Shown one piece after another: positions 11,381-22,807 of a stretch of 64,000 nucleotides of DNA. Within the stretch, counting starts at the first letter, position 1. Each line of letters begins with the position of its first letter. Under the pieces are notes generated by a model that worked only from the letters and a program-made list of their open reading frames with translations, was not told the origin of the DNA and made no database searches. The translations under genes and the position numbers were made by a program. This DNA comes from Coleophoma eucalyptorum (taxonomy: Eukaryota; Ascomycota; Leotiomycetes; Helotiales; Dermateaceae), in the NCBI GenBank assembly GCA_026120035.1, contig JALRME010000009.1, positions 806,001-870,000 of the forward strand. The letters run 5' to 3'.

Positions 11381-11759
11381 GTCGGCTCCAAAAAAATCTA
11401 ATCCATCTAATCAGATCGAGAACCTGAGCCGACCGCCCTCTTTCTTTTCCTTCGCTTTATCGCAGGCCAGTGACAGAGGTCCGCCATCGGTGCATTTAAT
11501 ATTGTGGACTAGGCCTTGTCTTCCCACCCACACTCGTCACTGTCCTCGTCCATCTCCATCAAGCATTGCGACCTCGTGGCCCAACCTTGTCTGGCCTGCA
11601 GCGCGGACACCCACATCACCTATTTGACCTGCCTGCTCTTCTCGTCCCTGCACTCTGCATTTCCTCAAATCTCTCAAAGTCCCTCATGAGACTTTGACTT
11701 TCTCCTCTCTTCACTTCACATCTACCACGAGGCCGCTGAAATAGCACTTACCTGACAGC

Positions 11760-13769
11760 ATGGCCATCTCTCTGTCTTTCTTTCCCATATTAGCGGCCTT
11801 GCTTGTAGCATGTGCTCAAGCGGCGACGGTCGTCTATGATTTCAACATCACTTGGGTTCTTGCGAATCCAGACGGCGCCTTCGTGCGTCCAACCATTGGC
11901 ATCAATGGACAATGGCCGCTGCCTACCATTCGAGCCACGGTGAACGACACCGTCATCGTCAATGTCGACAACCAGCTCGGAAACCAAACTACCACCCTTC
12001 ATTTCCACGGCCTTTACATGAACGGAACTACCGAGATGGATGGCCCAGCAATGGTCTCCCAGTGCGGAATTCCAGCGGGCTCGCAGTTCACCTATAACTT
12101 CACCGTAAGCTTTTATTTCCATCCTCCTGGTCGAAGCTTTATCTTAACCTCTCTAGGTCAACCAAGCTGGCACTTACTGGTACCACTCTCACGACAAGGG
12201 ACAGTATCCCGATGGCCTGAGAGCACCTTTGATTATTGAGGATCCAGATATGCCATACAAGGATATGTATGATGAAGAAGTCGTTCTATCCATATCTGAA
12301 TGGTACCACGACCAGATGCAGGTCTTGATTCCTCAATTTATCAACAAGCGCAACCCAACTGGTGCCGAGCCAGTCCCAAATGCCGCGCTTCTCAACGATA
12401 CCCAAAATGTGACAGTTCCAATTGAGGCCGGAAAAACCTATATGTTCCGTATGGTTAACATTGGTGCTTTCGCTGGTCAATATATCTGGTTCGAAAACCA
12501 CACCATGACCATTGTCGAGGTTGATGGTGTCTACCATGAGCCTACCGAAGCTAGTTTGATCTATATCGGTGCTGCGCAGCGCTATAGCTTTTTGATCACG
12601 GCTAAGAATGAAACCGACAAGAACTATGCTTTCGTTTGCAGCATGGATACTGTAAGTAATTAGACTCTTTAACTGGATCAGTTACTTACACAGATATAGT
12701 CTTTGTTCGACACTCTTCCAGCGGATCTTAATTACAACTCTACCGGATGGCTGTCTTACAGCGCTTCTAATGATAACCCAACTCCAGCCTTTGTCGACGA
12801 GCTCGTTGAGTTTGATGACATGACTCTCATTCCAACCGACAAAATGGGTCTCCTTCCAGAACCTGACCAGACTATTCAACTTGACGTGATCATGGACAAT
12901 CTTGGTAACGGAAAGCCATAGTAAGTTGCAGCGAATGAGATGTGAATCTACTGCTAACCCAACCAGTGCTTTCTTCAACAACATTTCGTATACAGCCCAG
13001 AAAGTTCCAACTCTCTACACGGCTTTGACCACTGGCGAAGATGCCGTGAACCCTGCTGTGTATGGAGAGTTCTCTCACTCCTTCGTCCTTGGCCATAATC
13101 AAGTCATTGAGATTGTAGTCAACAACCTTGATACCGGAAAGCATCCCTTCCATCTTCACGGCCACAACTTCCAGGCTATCGCTCGTGGGCCCGAAAACGC
13201 AGGTACTTTTGATTCAACTAACTCCTCCGAAACTGGCTACCCAGACACTCCCATGCGACGTGACACTCTCGTCCTTTACCCAAGCGCCTATATCGTCTTG
13301 CGATTCAGGGCAGATAACCCTGGTGTTTGGCTCTTCCATTGCCACATTGAATGGCACGTTGACCAGGGTCTTATTGCTACCATGGTCGAAGCACCATTGG
13401 AGATGCAGAAAACTATAACCCTCCCGGAAGGTCATATCGATGCCTGCAAGGCTGGAAACGTCGCATATGCTGGTAACGCAGCTGCTAATACCGAAGACTT
13501 TTTGGATTTGAAGGGTGCCCCTGAGGCTCCAAAGCCATTACCTGCTGGGTGAGTTTCTCCAGTCTGATCACTCTGGCCTTCTTATTGACCAACGAAACAG
13601 ATTCACTCCACGTGGTATTGTTGCTCTGACCTTCTCCTGTGTGGCTGCTCTTCTTGGTCTTGCAACCATTGCATGGTACGGTCTTCAAGACATGGGAGCA
13701 GCCAGTATGGAGGAAGAGAAGCGTCGTGTTGCAGCTATTGATGCTGCGAACGCTAGAACTGAGATGTAA
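11760..13769 (+). CDS. FET3: Multicopper ferroxidase (Fet3-like), iron transport partner of Ftr1
   Basis: Five exons (11760-12104, 12157-12651, 12700-12920, 12967-13548, 13601-13769) encode 603 residues. A cleavable signal peptide ([21 protein letters not shown]) opens the protein. The copper-binding motifs are in order: [29 protein letters not shown] and [16 protein letters not shown] single hydrophobic segment close to the C-terminus ([20 protein letters not shown]) anchors it in the plasma membrane, as in yeast Fet3 and unlike soluble laccases. It oxidises Fe(II) to Fe(III), which is handed to Ftr1. Several NxT/NxS sites suggest heavy N-glycosylation. It is divergent from FTR1 with shared GATA elements, which supports ferroxidase rather than laccase function. 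Confidence 0.92.
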
Positions 13770-14634
13770 ATACAGGCGATGATAAACGGACGAGAGGAGA
13801 CATCGATCCGGAGATATGATGTATATATGCGAAGTCATATATTTAGAATCGTGATATGATTCTTTTCTTAACTTGGGTTAGGCAGAGATGAATGATGATG
13901 GCATATAGTGAGGGGCTAGCTTGTTTGTTTTGGTTTTCTGAGGGGAATTTATACCAGCCGAAGTGCACTGTAGATAATCTTTATTTTGGAAGGAAGCCAA
14001 CTTGATATGATGGCATACGATGCATGATAAATATAGGATGTCATCATCTAAAAAGCATTTTTGCAAGTACATTTGATAGTACTGTTTAACAGCCTCTGCA
14101 ACAAAATTGGATGTCGCGATACGAAAGCTGCCCCAGTCTTTCTTGGTATCGGCTCTCGCTTGTTTAAAAGACCATGACGCAGCAATGGCAGCTCGGGCAG
14201 CTAGCAGCGGACCGGGGAGCAAGAGGACCACCATCGTGTTCTTGGGTTTGGAGACACGAGATTGTCCCACCCTATCAAGCATACTATGTTGCTGACGCTT
14301 ACTTCCTTCGAAACCACGATCTTTACTGCACATACGGGTAATAACTGTCTGTCTCGAGACAAGGCTGGCCTTCTTTTCCTTCAGTAATCGCTTCATTCTT
14401 CATCGGCCCAACGCAACCCTTCATTTACCCGGTTTGGACGAAGGTCCACCCCTCCGCGTCGTACAAAACTCCTTTTGCAGACTCCAAAGTCTTTCGATCT
14501 TTCGCTGTATATGGAATTACGAGGATCGCTCTGCTGAGGAGCAATTGAATCTTCTGCACATTCGCCGCACATTCCCCGTGTTGGTCAGGAGTGGGTAAAT
14601 CAAGGGAAGGAGGTTCAAGGATAGGACAACCAAG
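13770..14634. other. Intergenic FET3 3' side and PP2C promoter
   Basis: This stretch contains the FET3 3' UTR and the upstream region of the PP2C gene. The only long ORF is the uncertain minus-strand one at 13878-14396, listed separately. Confidence 0.4.
13878..14396 (-). CDS. Possible orphan protein (uncertain ORF)
   Basis: A 172-codon ORF with an ATG start lies between FET3 and the PP2C gene and is divergent from the latter (239 bp between starts). It has a basic N-terminus (MKRLLKEKKASLVSR), a hydrophobic Ala/Leu-rich stretch (VVLLLPGPLLAARAAIAA) and a C-terminal part with four cysteines. I recognise no domain. It may be a chance ORF; its length is only modestly unusual for sequence of this composition. 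I list it because nothing else occupies the region. Confidence 0.22.
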   Translation of the reverse strand: MKRLLKEKKASLVSRQTVITRMCSKDRGFEGSKRQQHSMLDRVGQSRVSKPKNTMVVLLLPGPLLAARAAIAASWSFKQARADTKKDWGSFRIATSNFVAEAVKQYYQMYLQKCFLDDDILYLSCIVCHHIKLASFQNKDYLQCTSAGINSPQKTKTNKLAPHYMPSSFISA

Positions 14635-16600
14635 ATGGCTGGATTGAAGTCATCTCCTGCCCGATCGCGGGCCTGGGGTCTTGCAGATACTTATGGTATG
14701 CATGGCTTCCACTGAAACATTCTTCAAGGCTAAAACTTTTACAGATTTTATTGCTTGTTTCCTCAACAAATCGACGCCCGCGACGACATATCCTATCCAA
14801 ACTGTCCTGCTTCCACAACATGAAGAGATTTATGGGGCCTGCCAGAACCTTCGCAAATATAACAATGACAGACCAAGGCTGCGAAGATATTCTCCAAAAG
14901 TGCAACAAACCCGTTCATTCCACGATTACTTCGTTACACACCTACCCTCCTCCTCCCTCCATCCCGACTCCCGCTCCTCTGCAGGTCCGCACCACAAGCT
15001 ACCCCGATCAGCCTCCATACCCCATACACCTGGTACAGGAGCCAAGTCGCCCGCAGCTGCGCCGCCTATGATCGGTGCTTCTCGTGAGCTGACCGTCGTC
15101 CGCATTCCCTTGAGGTCGGCTAAGCATCATTTTGGCGTCTCCGTATCTCGGGGCACGCGTCCGTACAATGAAGACACCTACCAAGCTGGTACAATAGAAG
15201 TTCCTGCATTCGCAAAACGAGCACCTATAAGTCTGAGCAGGAGGCCCAGTGGTAGTGATGGACCAGGAGCTACGTCCGCGGATGGTGCTAGCGGGGATCC
15301 GCAAGTTTTCTACTTTGGTGTTTTTGATGGGCATGGCGGACATGAGTGTAGTGATTTTTTAAGAGAGAGGCTGCATACGTATATCGAGGACTCAGCAGCA
15401 ACCTTTGAGCTGAGAAGTAGCTTGAAGACAGCAAAGAGTAAGGAGAGGGATTATGGGGGACCAAGTCCTGTTCAAGGTGCAGAGAGCGAGTTAAGCTCCA
15501 AAGGCCAAGAGAGCTTAGACGAGGTTGTTTTGAAGGGAAAGGAGGAGGTAGAGCGAGACATAAATCGACCTATTGCTAAAGTGGACGAGAATGGAGCTAT
15601 CAAGCAACCGCCCGCTAGCCCAGCTATTGAGGGCGAGGCGCCAAAGCCAGAAGAGTCAAATGTGGTCAAGGCTGTTAAGCTACAGAAGGCACTCGTCGCC
15701 GAGTGGAATGACACTGTTGGAGGCTATTTCAGACGCTTCAAGCCCGAACACTTTACCTTATCTGCAGGCTCCTCGGAAAGCAATGCTAAAATATCTATCG
15801 AGGCAGTATTGATGTATGCTTTTCTGAAGGCCGACCTCGATTTTGTTACAGCACAAGCTCGGAAACCAGATCTAGAGAATAGTGATGCACCACTTAATCA
15901 AGATGATATTCTTGGATCGCCGTCCAGGCAGCGAAACGAAGAACGTATTGGCGGCCCAACACGATTCATCGGTGGCTCTACAGCCTCAATTGCTATGATC
16001 TCAACACCGACACCGTCACCATTCTGGCATCCAGCATCACCATCAACTCTAGTCACAGCTCATGTGGGCGATACACGCATCCTTCTTTGTAGCACAGCAA
16101 CCGGTCTCGCCATGCCCTTAACCACAAATCATCATCCTTCAGCGCCAGTAGAAGGAAATCGCCTTCGTCGTTACGCTGCAACCTTCGTAACCGACTCTTT
16201 CGGCGAGGAGCGCATGTCTGGACTCGCCAATACTCGCGCGTTTGGTGACATGCGCTCCAAACGCATCGGTGTGTCAGCCGAACCTGAGATCCGCCGCGTT
16301 GAGCTCGCTCCGGCTGAGTACTCATTCATTGTCCTTGTAAGCGACGGTATCTCAGGTACGCTGACTGACCAGGAGATCGTAGATGTTGTGAAAGAAGCCA
16401 AGACTCCCGAGCAGGGTGCCAGAGATGTTGTCAGCTTTGGTACTGAGGTTAGTAAAGAGGGCGATAATGCTACCTGTCTTGTTGTTAGGCTTGGTGGCTG
16501 GGAGAGGAGAAGTGAAGGCGGCGTGGGTAGTCTAGGGACCCGGGAGGTTAGGGACTTCAGGAGAAAAGATGCCGGAGATCCTAGGAGTAGGAGGACTTGA
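14635..16600 (+). CDS. PP2C-family Ser/Thr phosphatase (PTC6/AAP1-like, mitochondrial type)
   Basis: The protein has PP2C motifs in order: SVSRGTRPYNEDTYQ, YFGVFDGHGGHECSDFL (metal-binding Asp residues), GSTASIAMI, AHVGDTRILLC, GLANTRAFGD, FIVLVSDGISGTLTDQE and GDNATCLVV. An insert of about 150 residues between the second and third motifs, and the RSFHDYFVTHLPSSSL segment before the catalytic domain, are typical of the fungal Ptc6 group linked to mitochondrial phosphatases and mitophagy. The best start is 14635, giving exon 14635-14695, an intron at 14696-14744 (GTATGC to TTACAG) and a main exon at 14745-16600; the total is 638 residues and in frame. An unspliced start at 14693 is also possible. 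The start is the uncertain part; the catalytic domain is not. Confidence 0.8.
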
Positions 16601-18003
16601 GGTTCTTCTGGGCCGGGAGATTGAGTCTTATGCAGAATTATCATAATGGGAGACATAAATTTCTTTGATTGGGATAGGTTCATGGGTTAGCATTGGGAAT
16701 ATCTGGAATATTGGCTGGAGAATGTCAATAGGACGTCAAGGGATAGGATGTGCTTCGGATTGTGACATGTGAATTCTAAGAAACGGGTTGCGCCAGGAGC
16801 ACCGAGGTAGATGAAAGCTGTAAGATATCCGGTATACTGGCAATTGCTAAGATGGCTTGACTCCGGCTCAGTGACATTCGATGCTGTTACTTTGCAGCTC
16901 GCTAGCAGCAGTATATATATATATAAGGTAATGGTTTTACATGAGCCTTTCTCAGTCAGACCATTTCTTGTCAAGCTCCACAGCTACAACGTCCGATACA
17001 TCGTATGTTGCACATTTCCACAGGTCTGGAGTAAGTGGTATGAGTGTATATATATATATATGTACTACGACTTACGCTCCTTCGTTCTAAGCACAAAGTT
17101 GCACCGTTTCTCGTCTCCTTCACGTCAGGGCCGATAATGACCCGCGTGCTCCATTATGACAAGGCCAAGCGAAGCGGCAAGATAAGAAATCAAAGCAAAG
17201 CAAATCTCAACTCCTTTCATCTCCTGTCACTCCCCTCTGACTCGTACAGTACAAACACAGATTTCAAGTACAAGAGTTAATTCATCTATTTCGCAACGAA
17301 TCACAGAGCTGCCCAGTCCTATGACAGATCTACAGGAGGTAGTAGCTAGAGTAGTAACACGACCAATGGTTGTCTTTCATGTGCACGAGCTTGCCCGTGG
17401 GGAATATTTAGCAGCTACCACCCGCCGCGCGCGTTGAAAGGGAGGTTGCGACGCGCTCCACGTATCAGATGTTTGTTGATAAGATTCACCAGCGTGATAA
17501 GTAAGAGCTTCAAGAAATCAATAGGCTCAACGCTGCTACACACGCCAATTGGCACTATGTGCGCGTTCGCTCTACGACCTGTGTCTTTCATTATTCCAGA
17601 GATGCGCTACTTCATAAAAAGTGTATCTTTTCGGAATTCCGCTTCTAGTGGATTCGTGGCTGTCCGTTCTTTGGGCTTGTTGTATAGCTATCTGCGAGCT
17701 GAGTATTGTATTGCTTGGGATTCGTTATCGCTCGCGCACCTTAGCTTTGAAGGTGGGAGGCAGGATTCCTAGGTAGGACACCTGAGATAATATATATCTG
17801 CCATGCGCATTCTGGCCTGCATCTGATTCTGTGGTCTTTCTCTATCTCTGCAAGTCGACCTGCTTTCGTCTTCTTCAATTATTTTTCTGGGATACGGAGC
17901 TTGGTGGTCTTTCCATTCTTGGGCAAGATCTCGTGAACCTCCTATTAATTTTTTTATTTTTATTGGGAAGCAAGATTCACTGCGGTGAGCCTACAGCCTC
18001 ATC
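16601..18003. other. Intergenic with (TA)n tracts
   Basis: About 1.4 kb between the PP2C gene and the sugar porter. It holds short TA microsatellites at about 16911-16925 and 17046-17061. No gene is supported; ORFs here are under 115 codons and domain-free. Confidence 0.4.
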
Positions 18004-19845
18004 ATGGGTATCATGGCACGCGTCAGAGAGACTCCTCTCGTCAGAGAGATGACGGGACCTTTGCTTCTCGTCAGCATCTTCTCCTCGGTACGAACCTTTC
18101 TCCACCCCTATCTTGATACCCGCTAACCAATTGTATAGCTTGGAGGTATGAGTTTTGGTATTGACAATGCCTACTGGGGAGGACTTCTGGGAATGACAAA
18201 ATTCTGCGAGGACTTCGGCCGAATCGATCCTCTTACTGGTGCTTATGCCATTCCTACAACATGGCAATCTGTTGGTTCTGGAACTCCTACTGCTGGTGTG
18301 GCAATTGGATGTCTTTTGGCTGCTCCATTGAGCAAACGTCTAGGCCGAAAGCCATGCTTCATCATCTTGGCTTCTATTGCTATCGTCGGTATCTTGATCC
18401 AAGCCACTGCCCAGCACTCTTACTGGCAAATCCTGGTCGGTCGAATTATCAACTCTCTGAGCATGGGTATCATTTGCAAGTAAGTCATTGCTGTTCCATC
18501 CTCAACTATACCATCACTGACAATAACTGTAGCGTCGTTCCTCTTTACCAAACTGAATGTGCACCGCCCGCTATTAGAGGAGCAGCCATCAACTTCTACC
18601 AATTCTGGCAATTGTTTGGTGCTCTTCTATCCACGATCATCAACTACGCTTGTCAACACCGTACCGATCAATGGGCTTACCGAACCATCATTGTCGTCCA
18701 ATTCATCATTCCAGCCATCCTCTTCGGTGGTGCTTTCTACCTGCCCGACTCACCACGTTGGTTGCTTGTTCAAGGTCGTTCAGAAGAGGCTACCGAGGTC
18801 ATGCTCTGGCTCCGAAAGAAGACTCCAAAAGAGTTGGTTATTGAGGAGATGCGCTTGATTGAGGTCTCAATTGAGGAGCAAAAGTCTCAGCACTATGCCG
18901 CTAGCTATATTGATTGCTTCCGGTAAGTCAATGTCATTCATCAACTATATTTACCAGTAGCTAACCATCTCAAAAGTGGTTCAAACCGTCGCAGAACACT
19001 CATTGCAATCGGAGTCCAAGCTTTCCAACAACTCCAAGGAGCTTCCTTCATCCTGAACTATATCTATGTCTTCCTCGAGTCCATTGGAGTTGCCAACACC
19101 TACGCAATTGGCATGTACCTCTACCTTGTCAACCTTGCCTCGGCCGGTGCAGCTTTCTACATCGCCGACAAATTCGGCCGTCGTAATCTGATGGGATTCG
19201 GTGCCTTGATGCAAACTGCTATGATGCTTACAGTCGGTGGATTGGCCGGTGTTGATGGCGCCAAGACGAAAATGCAACAAAACGGTGCTTTAGCAGCACT
19301 TTTTATCTGGCTCGCCATTCAAGCTTTCGCTTGGGGTTCTTGGTAAGTAATCACTCTTGAACGGGTTCGCTGGTGTGCGCCAAACTAACATCCTGCTCAG
19401 TGTTTGGATCACCACCGCAGAAGTAGGAACGCTCCAACTCCGTGAAAAGACCATCACACTCGCGACCTTCTTCGGCTTCGGCTTCGGTCTCTTGATCACT
19501 TACGTCAACCCATACATGCAGAATGCAGGATACGGCAACCTTCAAGGCAAGGTCGGATTCGTCTACGGTGGCTTCTCCTTCATCTCTCTTCTTTTCGTCA
19601 TCTTCTACCTGCCAGAGCTCAAGGGCCGCAGTCTTGAAGAGCTGGACGAGCTGTTCCAGCGCAAGATCAGCGTGTGGAAGTTTGGAACCACTCCCACTGA
19701 GGGTGTTGGCGCTGAGATTAGAATGATCGATGATCTGGTCGGGGAGACGGATGAAAAGGTTGTTATTGACGGTGTTGCGGTTGCTTCGCAGAAGAGTGAT
19801 GGGACAAGTTTGGAAGTTAAGGAGAAGTCGGCTTCACCTGTTTAA
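18004..19845 (+). CDS. MFS sugar porter (hexose/quinate-type transporter)
   Basis: Five exons (18004-18087, 18139-18479, 18533-18922, 18977-19342, 19401-19845) encode 541 residues with about 12 transmembrane segments. Sugar-porter signatures include FGIDNAYWGGLLG in helix 1, LSKRLGRKP between helices 2 and 3, PLYQTECAPPAIRGA after helix 4, YLPDSPRWLL at the end of the first half, GVQAFQQLQGASFI in helix 7 and FYLPELKGRSLEELDELF at the end. The first exon codes for only 28 residues. The closest remembered relatives are fungal hexose or maltose-like permeases; the substrate is not inferable. It is convergent with the Dal5-type permease (306 bp between stop codons). Confidence 0.88.
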
Positions 19846-20151
19846 TGAATAAACTTGGTCAGTTGGGAAATTTATATTTAGATGTTCGATTACATGTTCT
19901 CTGTGATCTAGATATACCCCTGGTCTATATGAGTCTAGTCTTTTGTTGAGCTATCCAACTCATGCGTATTTTATAGAATAATTAATTGCTAGTCTATTTT
20001 GCATGAATAGCTATTTCAAAGAAGTTCGCCAACAATCGTCAAATGTTTCCCAATCTTCTAAATATAATCGTCATTGATAATCAGCGGGTAACTCGTTCTA
20101 GCTCTTGGTATTTCGCAGACATGAGGAAACTCATCTATCCAGACTCAACTC
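19846..20151. other. Convergent intergenic spacer
   Basis: An AT-rich spacer between the 3' ends of the sugar porter and the Dal5-type permease. Nothing else was seen. Confidence 0.5.
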
Positions 20152-22030
20152 TCATTTCGAACTCGCAACCACATCTTCATCCTCCTTCACCACTTCACCA
20201 ACAATCACTGCATCTTTCCCCACATCACCAACCTTCTTCGACACCTCCGCTTCTTCAGCATCAGATACAAACCCTCCATTCTCCCCCTCAAATTTCCGAA
20301 GCGTTCGTCGGTCTTCTACCCAGCAGAGGCAGAACCAGAATGCAGTGAAGACCGACACTACTACGAGAGCAACATTACCTTTGAAGAAGCCCTGTTTCCA
20401 CCCGGGTTAGTTTTGGTTACTGGTTGACTTGACGAAGTGGAGCTTGCTTACTGTTGCTGCATCCGTTGCGGGATACAGCTCCACTCCCCAAAATGTAGAC
20501 GCAGTTGCGGAAGCGCCGTTCATGGAGTACAGCACGATGGATCGTGCGAGGTTATCACCGTCGCGTGCTAGTACAATGTTGGCCCATGTGAATGTGATGG
20601 GCTGCATTGCGAACGATGTTCCTGCGATCCCTGGTAGAAAGGATTAGCACGTACTCTGAAACCCTTTTATTCTGCCTGTCCCTTTTGATGGCACGGTGCA
20701 CTTACAATAAGCTGCGAATCGAGCCCCGTCTCCGATATGGTTCCAGTTTAGCAGAATGATCCCCGTCATGATCTGGATCCCGCACGTGAGTAAGCCCCAT
20801 GGGAGACGTTTCTGAGAGGAGTCCAGTGCAACGGATACGCCCAGGATTGTGACGATTGATACAGCTTGAATTACGAGCGGGTATGTATTGTTCTGAACTA
20901 CTGAATAGCCTGCGGTTTTCATCCACAGAAGCATGCATGTGTAGGTTGAGAGGGATTCCACTAATCCGCCAAAGAACCAGAGGATCACAAAGACCCAGGC
21001 TGTCCAGGAGGAGAGGACGCGCTTCAGGAGCGCGAGATCGACTTTTTGGTTCGTCTTCTTGGGTGGCAGCCGGGAGACGGCTAGGAGGCGCTCTTCGGCG
21101 GAGAGATATGGTGCCTTCGTCGTTGCTGGAAGATCGGGGAAATAGAAGAAGCCAAAAACAGCGATCTAGAAGAGTGATTAGTCCTCTCAGTGAGGTTTAC
21201 TGGGGAGGTTTTTAATGCGGACTCAACTCACGGGCAAAGTAATAATCCCATCAATGATAAACACCCACCGCCAACCCGGCATGCCAGCCAGACCATCCAT
21301 AGACTTATACATCGCCGTCATCATTAACCCCGCAAACATAGTACCCGCTTGACCTGATGCTGCAAAAAGACCCGCGCGCTTCCCGACCTCTTGCGGCGTG
21401 TACCACGAGCCGATGATATAATGCGTGCCCGCGAACGTCGAAGCTTCAATCACACCGAGCAGGAAGCGAAGTGCCATCATCGCTGGGTAATTATGCACTG
21501 CTGCTGAGCACATCGTGATGCCGGCCCAGATCACCGTCATGCTGGGCAGGTAGATGCGCGGTGCGACGTAATTCAGAGCCAGCGCGTGTGGTACTTGACC
21601 CACGATATCTGACTAGGTCAGGAGTCTTATCTCAGGATCTTGAGTTGGTGGACTTACATCCGACTATTCAGTAGCATCAGTATAAACATTTAATTACTAG
21701 TGGATCTCATCAAACTCACTTAGCAAGACGGTACTCAGCATGTTGTACTGAATTCCATGCAAATGCAGATCTTCCTTCATCCCAGAAACATACGCATATC
21801 CCAGAGCACCCCGGTCGACATAGTTGAAGAAGTAACTGACACAGCAGTAAGTCTACGACGCAAATTAGCTCTCCTGGACTTCTTCTAATTCATTCACCCC
21901 TCTTTTAAAGATATTCCTGACTCCAACTTACAAGCACGAAGAAGTCAATCTTTTGCACCAGCTTTCGTTCGGCGGCCGTTGCTGCGGCCTCGCCCCAGAT
22001 AAGGACTCTCAACTTATGTGCAAAAGACAT
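20152..22030 (-). CDS. MFS permease of the Dal5 / anion:cation symporter family
   Basis: Seven exons encode 497 residues: 21932-22030, 21720-21852, 21658-21663, 21232-21608, 20706-21165, 20452-20630 and 20152-20391. The third exon is a 6-nt micro-exon (TCGGAT) required to keep frame through LIGYIVGQVPHALAL. Family features include the N-terminal RKLVQKIDFFVL, FNYVDRGALGYAY, GQVPHALAL, RFLLGVIEASTFAGTHYI, WYTPQEVGKRAGLF, GWRWVFIIDGIITLP and ITFTWANIVLA. Relatives carry allantoate, pantothenate, nicotinate, biotin or other carboxylates. It is divergent from the luciferase-like monooxygenase (22808), suggesting uptake of that enzyme's substrate. The acidic, Val-rich C-terminus is cytosolic. Confidence 0.85.
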
Positions 22031-22807
22031 GATGCCAGATCGAGAAATGCCGTCTGCATCAGGCGACAGCGAGCGAGGACGCTCGTCTTATACATCTTTT
22101 TTTCGTAGATCTAGGCCTTCAAGCTACATGGGTTTTCGATATAAGCTTATCCCTATTGCGTCTCTTCTAATCGAAAAGAGGGAGATAAGGCATTATCGGG
22201 ATATTCTTTTTTTTGCTTGGTCAAGAATGGATCAGGGATGGCGGTGGTGGTTGTATTTTTGGGAGCCGGAGTACTATGCGGCTGGCTGGTGCGATATTAA
22301 GCACAATCGGCTGGCTCTGCCGACGCCAAGTTTTCGCAGTATCAGCAGGGACTTGCGTCTCATAATCTAAGAGGCTTCAGCAATATATTGACTGATTGAA
22401 GAATAATGATAGATGGCTTGGAAACAAGTAGCGGGATTCATTGGCTTTATAGACCTCTTGGCATTTAGGAGTCTGTATCCGTTTTGTCGGATTTGCTGTT
22501 CCTATGATTTCGATTGTCAGATGCCGCGAGGTTCGCCTCTTCCGATGCTCATCCTTAAGGGTGGGGTGGATGGAGCTATACGTATTGGACCTATTTATCG
22601 AGAACCAATCTCTTTCACTCCGAAGGGATAGCACGGCTAGCTATAGAATGGGATGTATACAAACCAGTCTTTAAAATCATGTCATTACTTAGATGTATTA
22701 GGGTACAAGAAGCAAGAATGCCCGGTTCCTTAAGCGACGTGACTGATAGTCTTTTCCAACCCCCTACTACTGTTTCCCCAGCAAAACCCCCATTCAAACA
22801 GCCCAAG
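22031..22807. other. Divergent promoter region of permease and monooxygenase
   Basis: A 777-bp region between two divergent start codons. It is the expected location of common regulatory sites. No specific motif is asserted and no ORF with a domain was seen. Confidence 0.45.

Larger units (their letters stand above)
8868..11759. promoter_or_regulatory. Shared 2.9 kb control region of the FTR1-FET3 pair
   Basis: This non-coding region separates the divergent iron permease and ferroxidase genes. It carries four exact matches to ATCWGATAA (9028, 9981, 10141, 11372), one near match (9049-9057, ATCTGATAC), a CCAATCAG box at 10120, three ATTGG pentamers at 9833-9851, and a TATATAAG string at 10796-10803. 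By chance about 0.04 copies of ATCWGATAA are expected on both strands in this length, assuming equal base frequencies. The FET3 side is pyrimidine-rich and probably includes a long 5' leader. Short ORFs here (for example 11167-11427) look like leader or chance ORFs. Confidence 0.75.
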
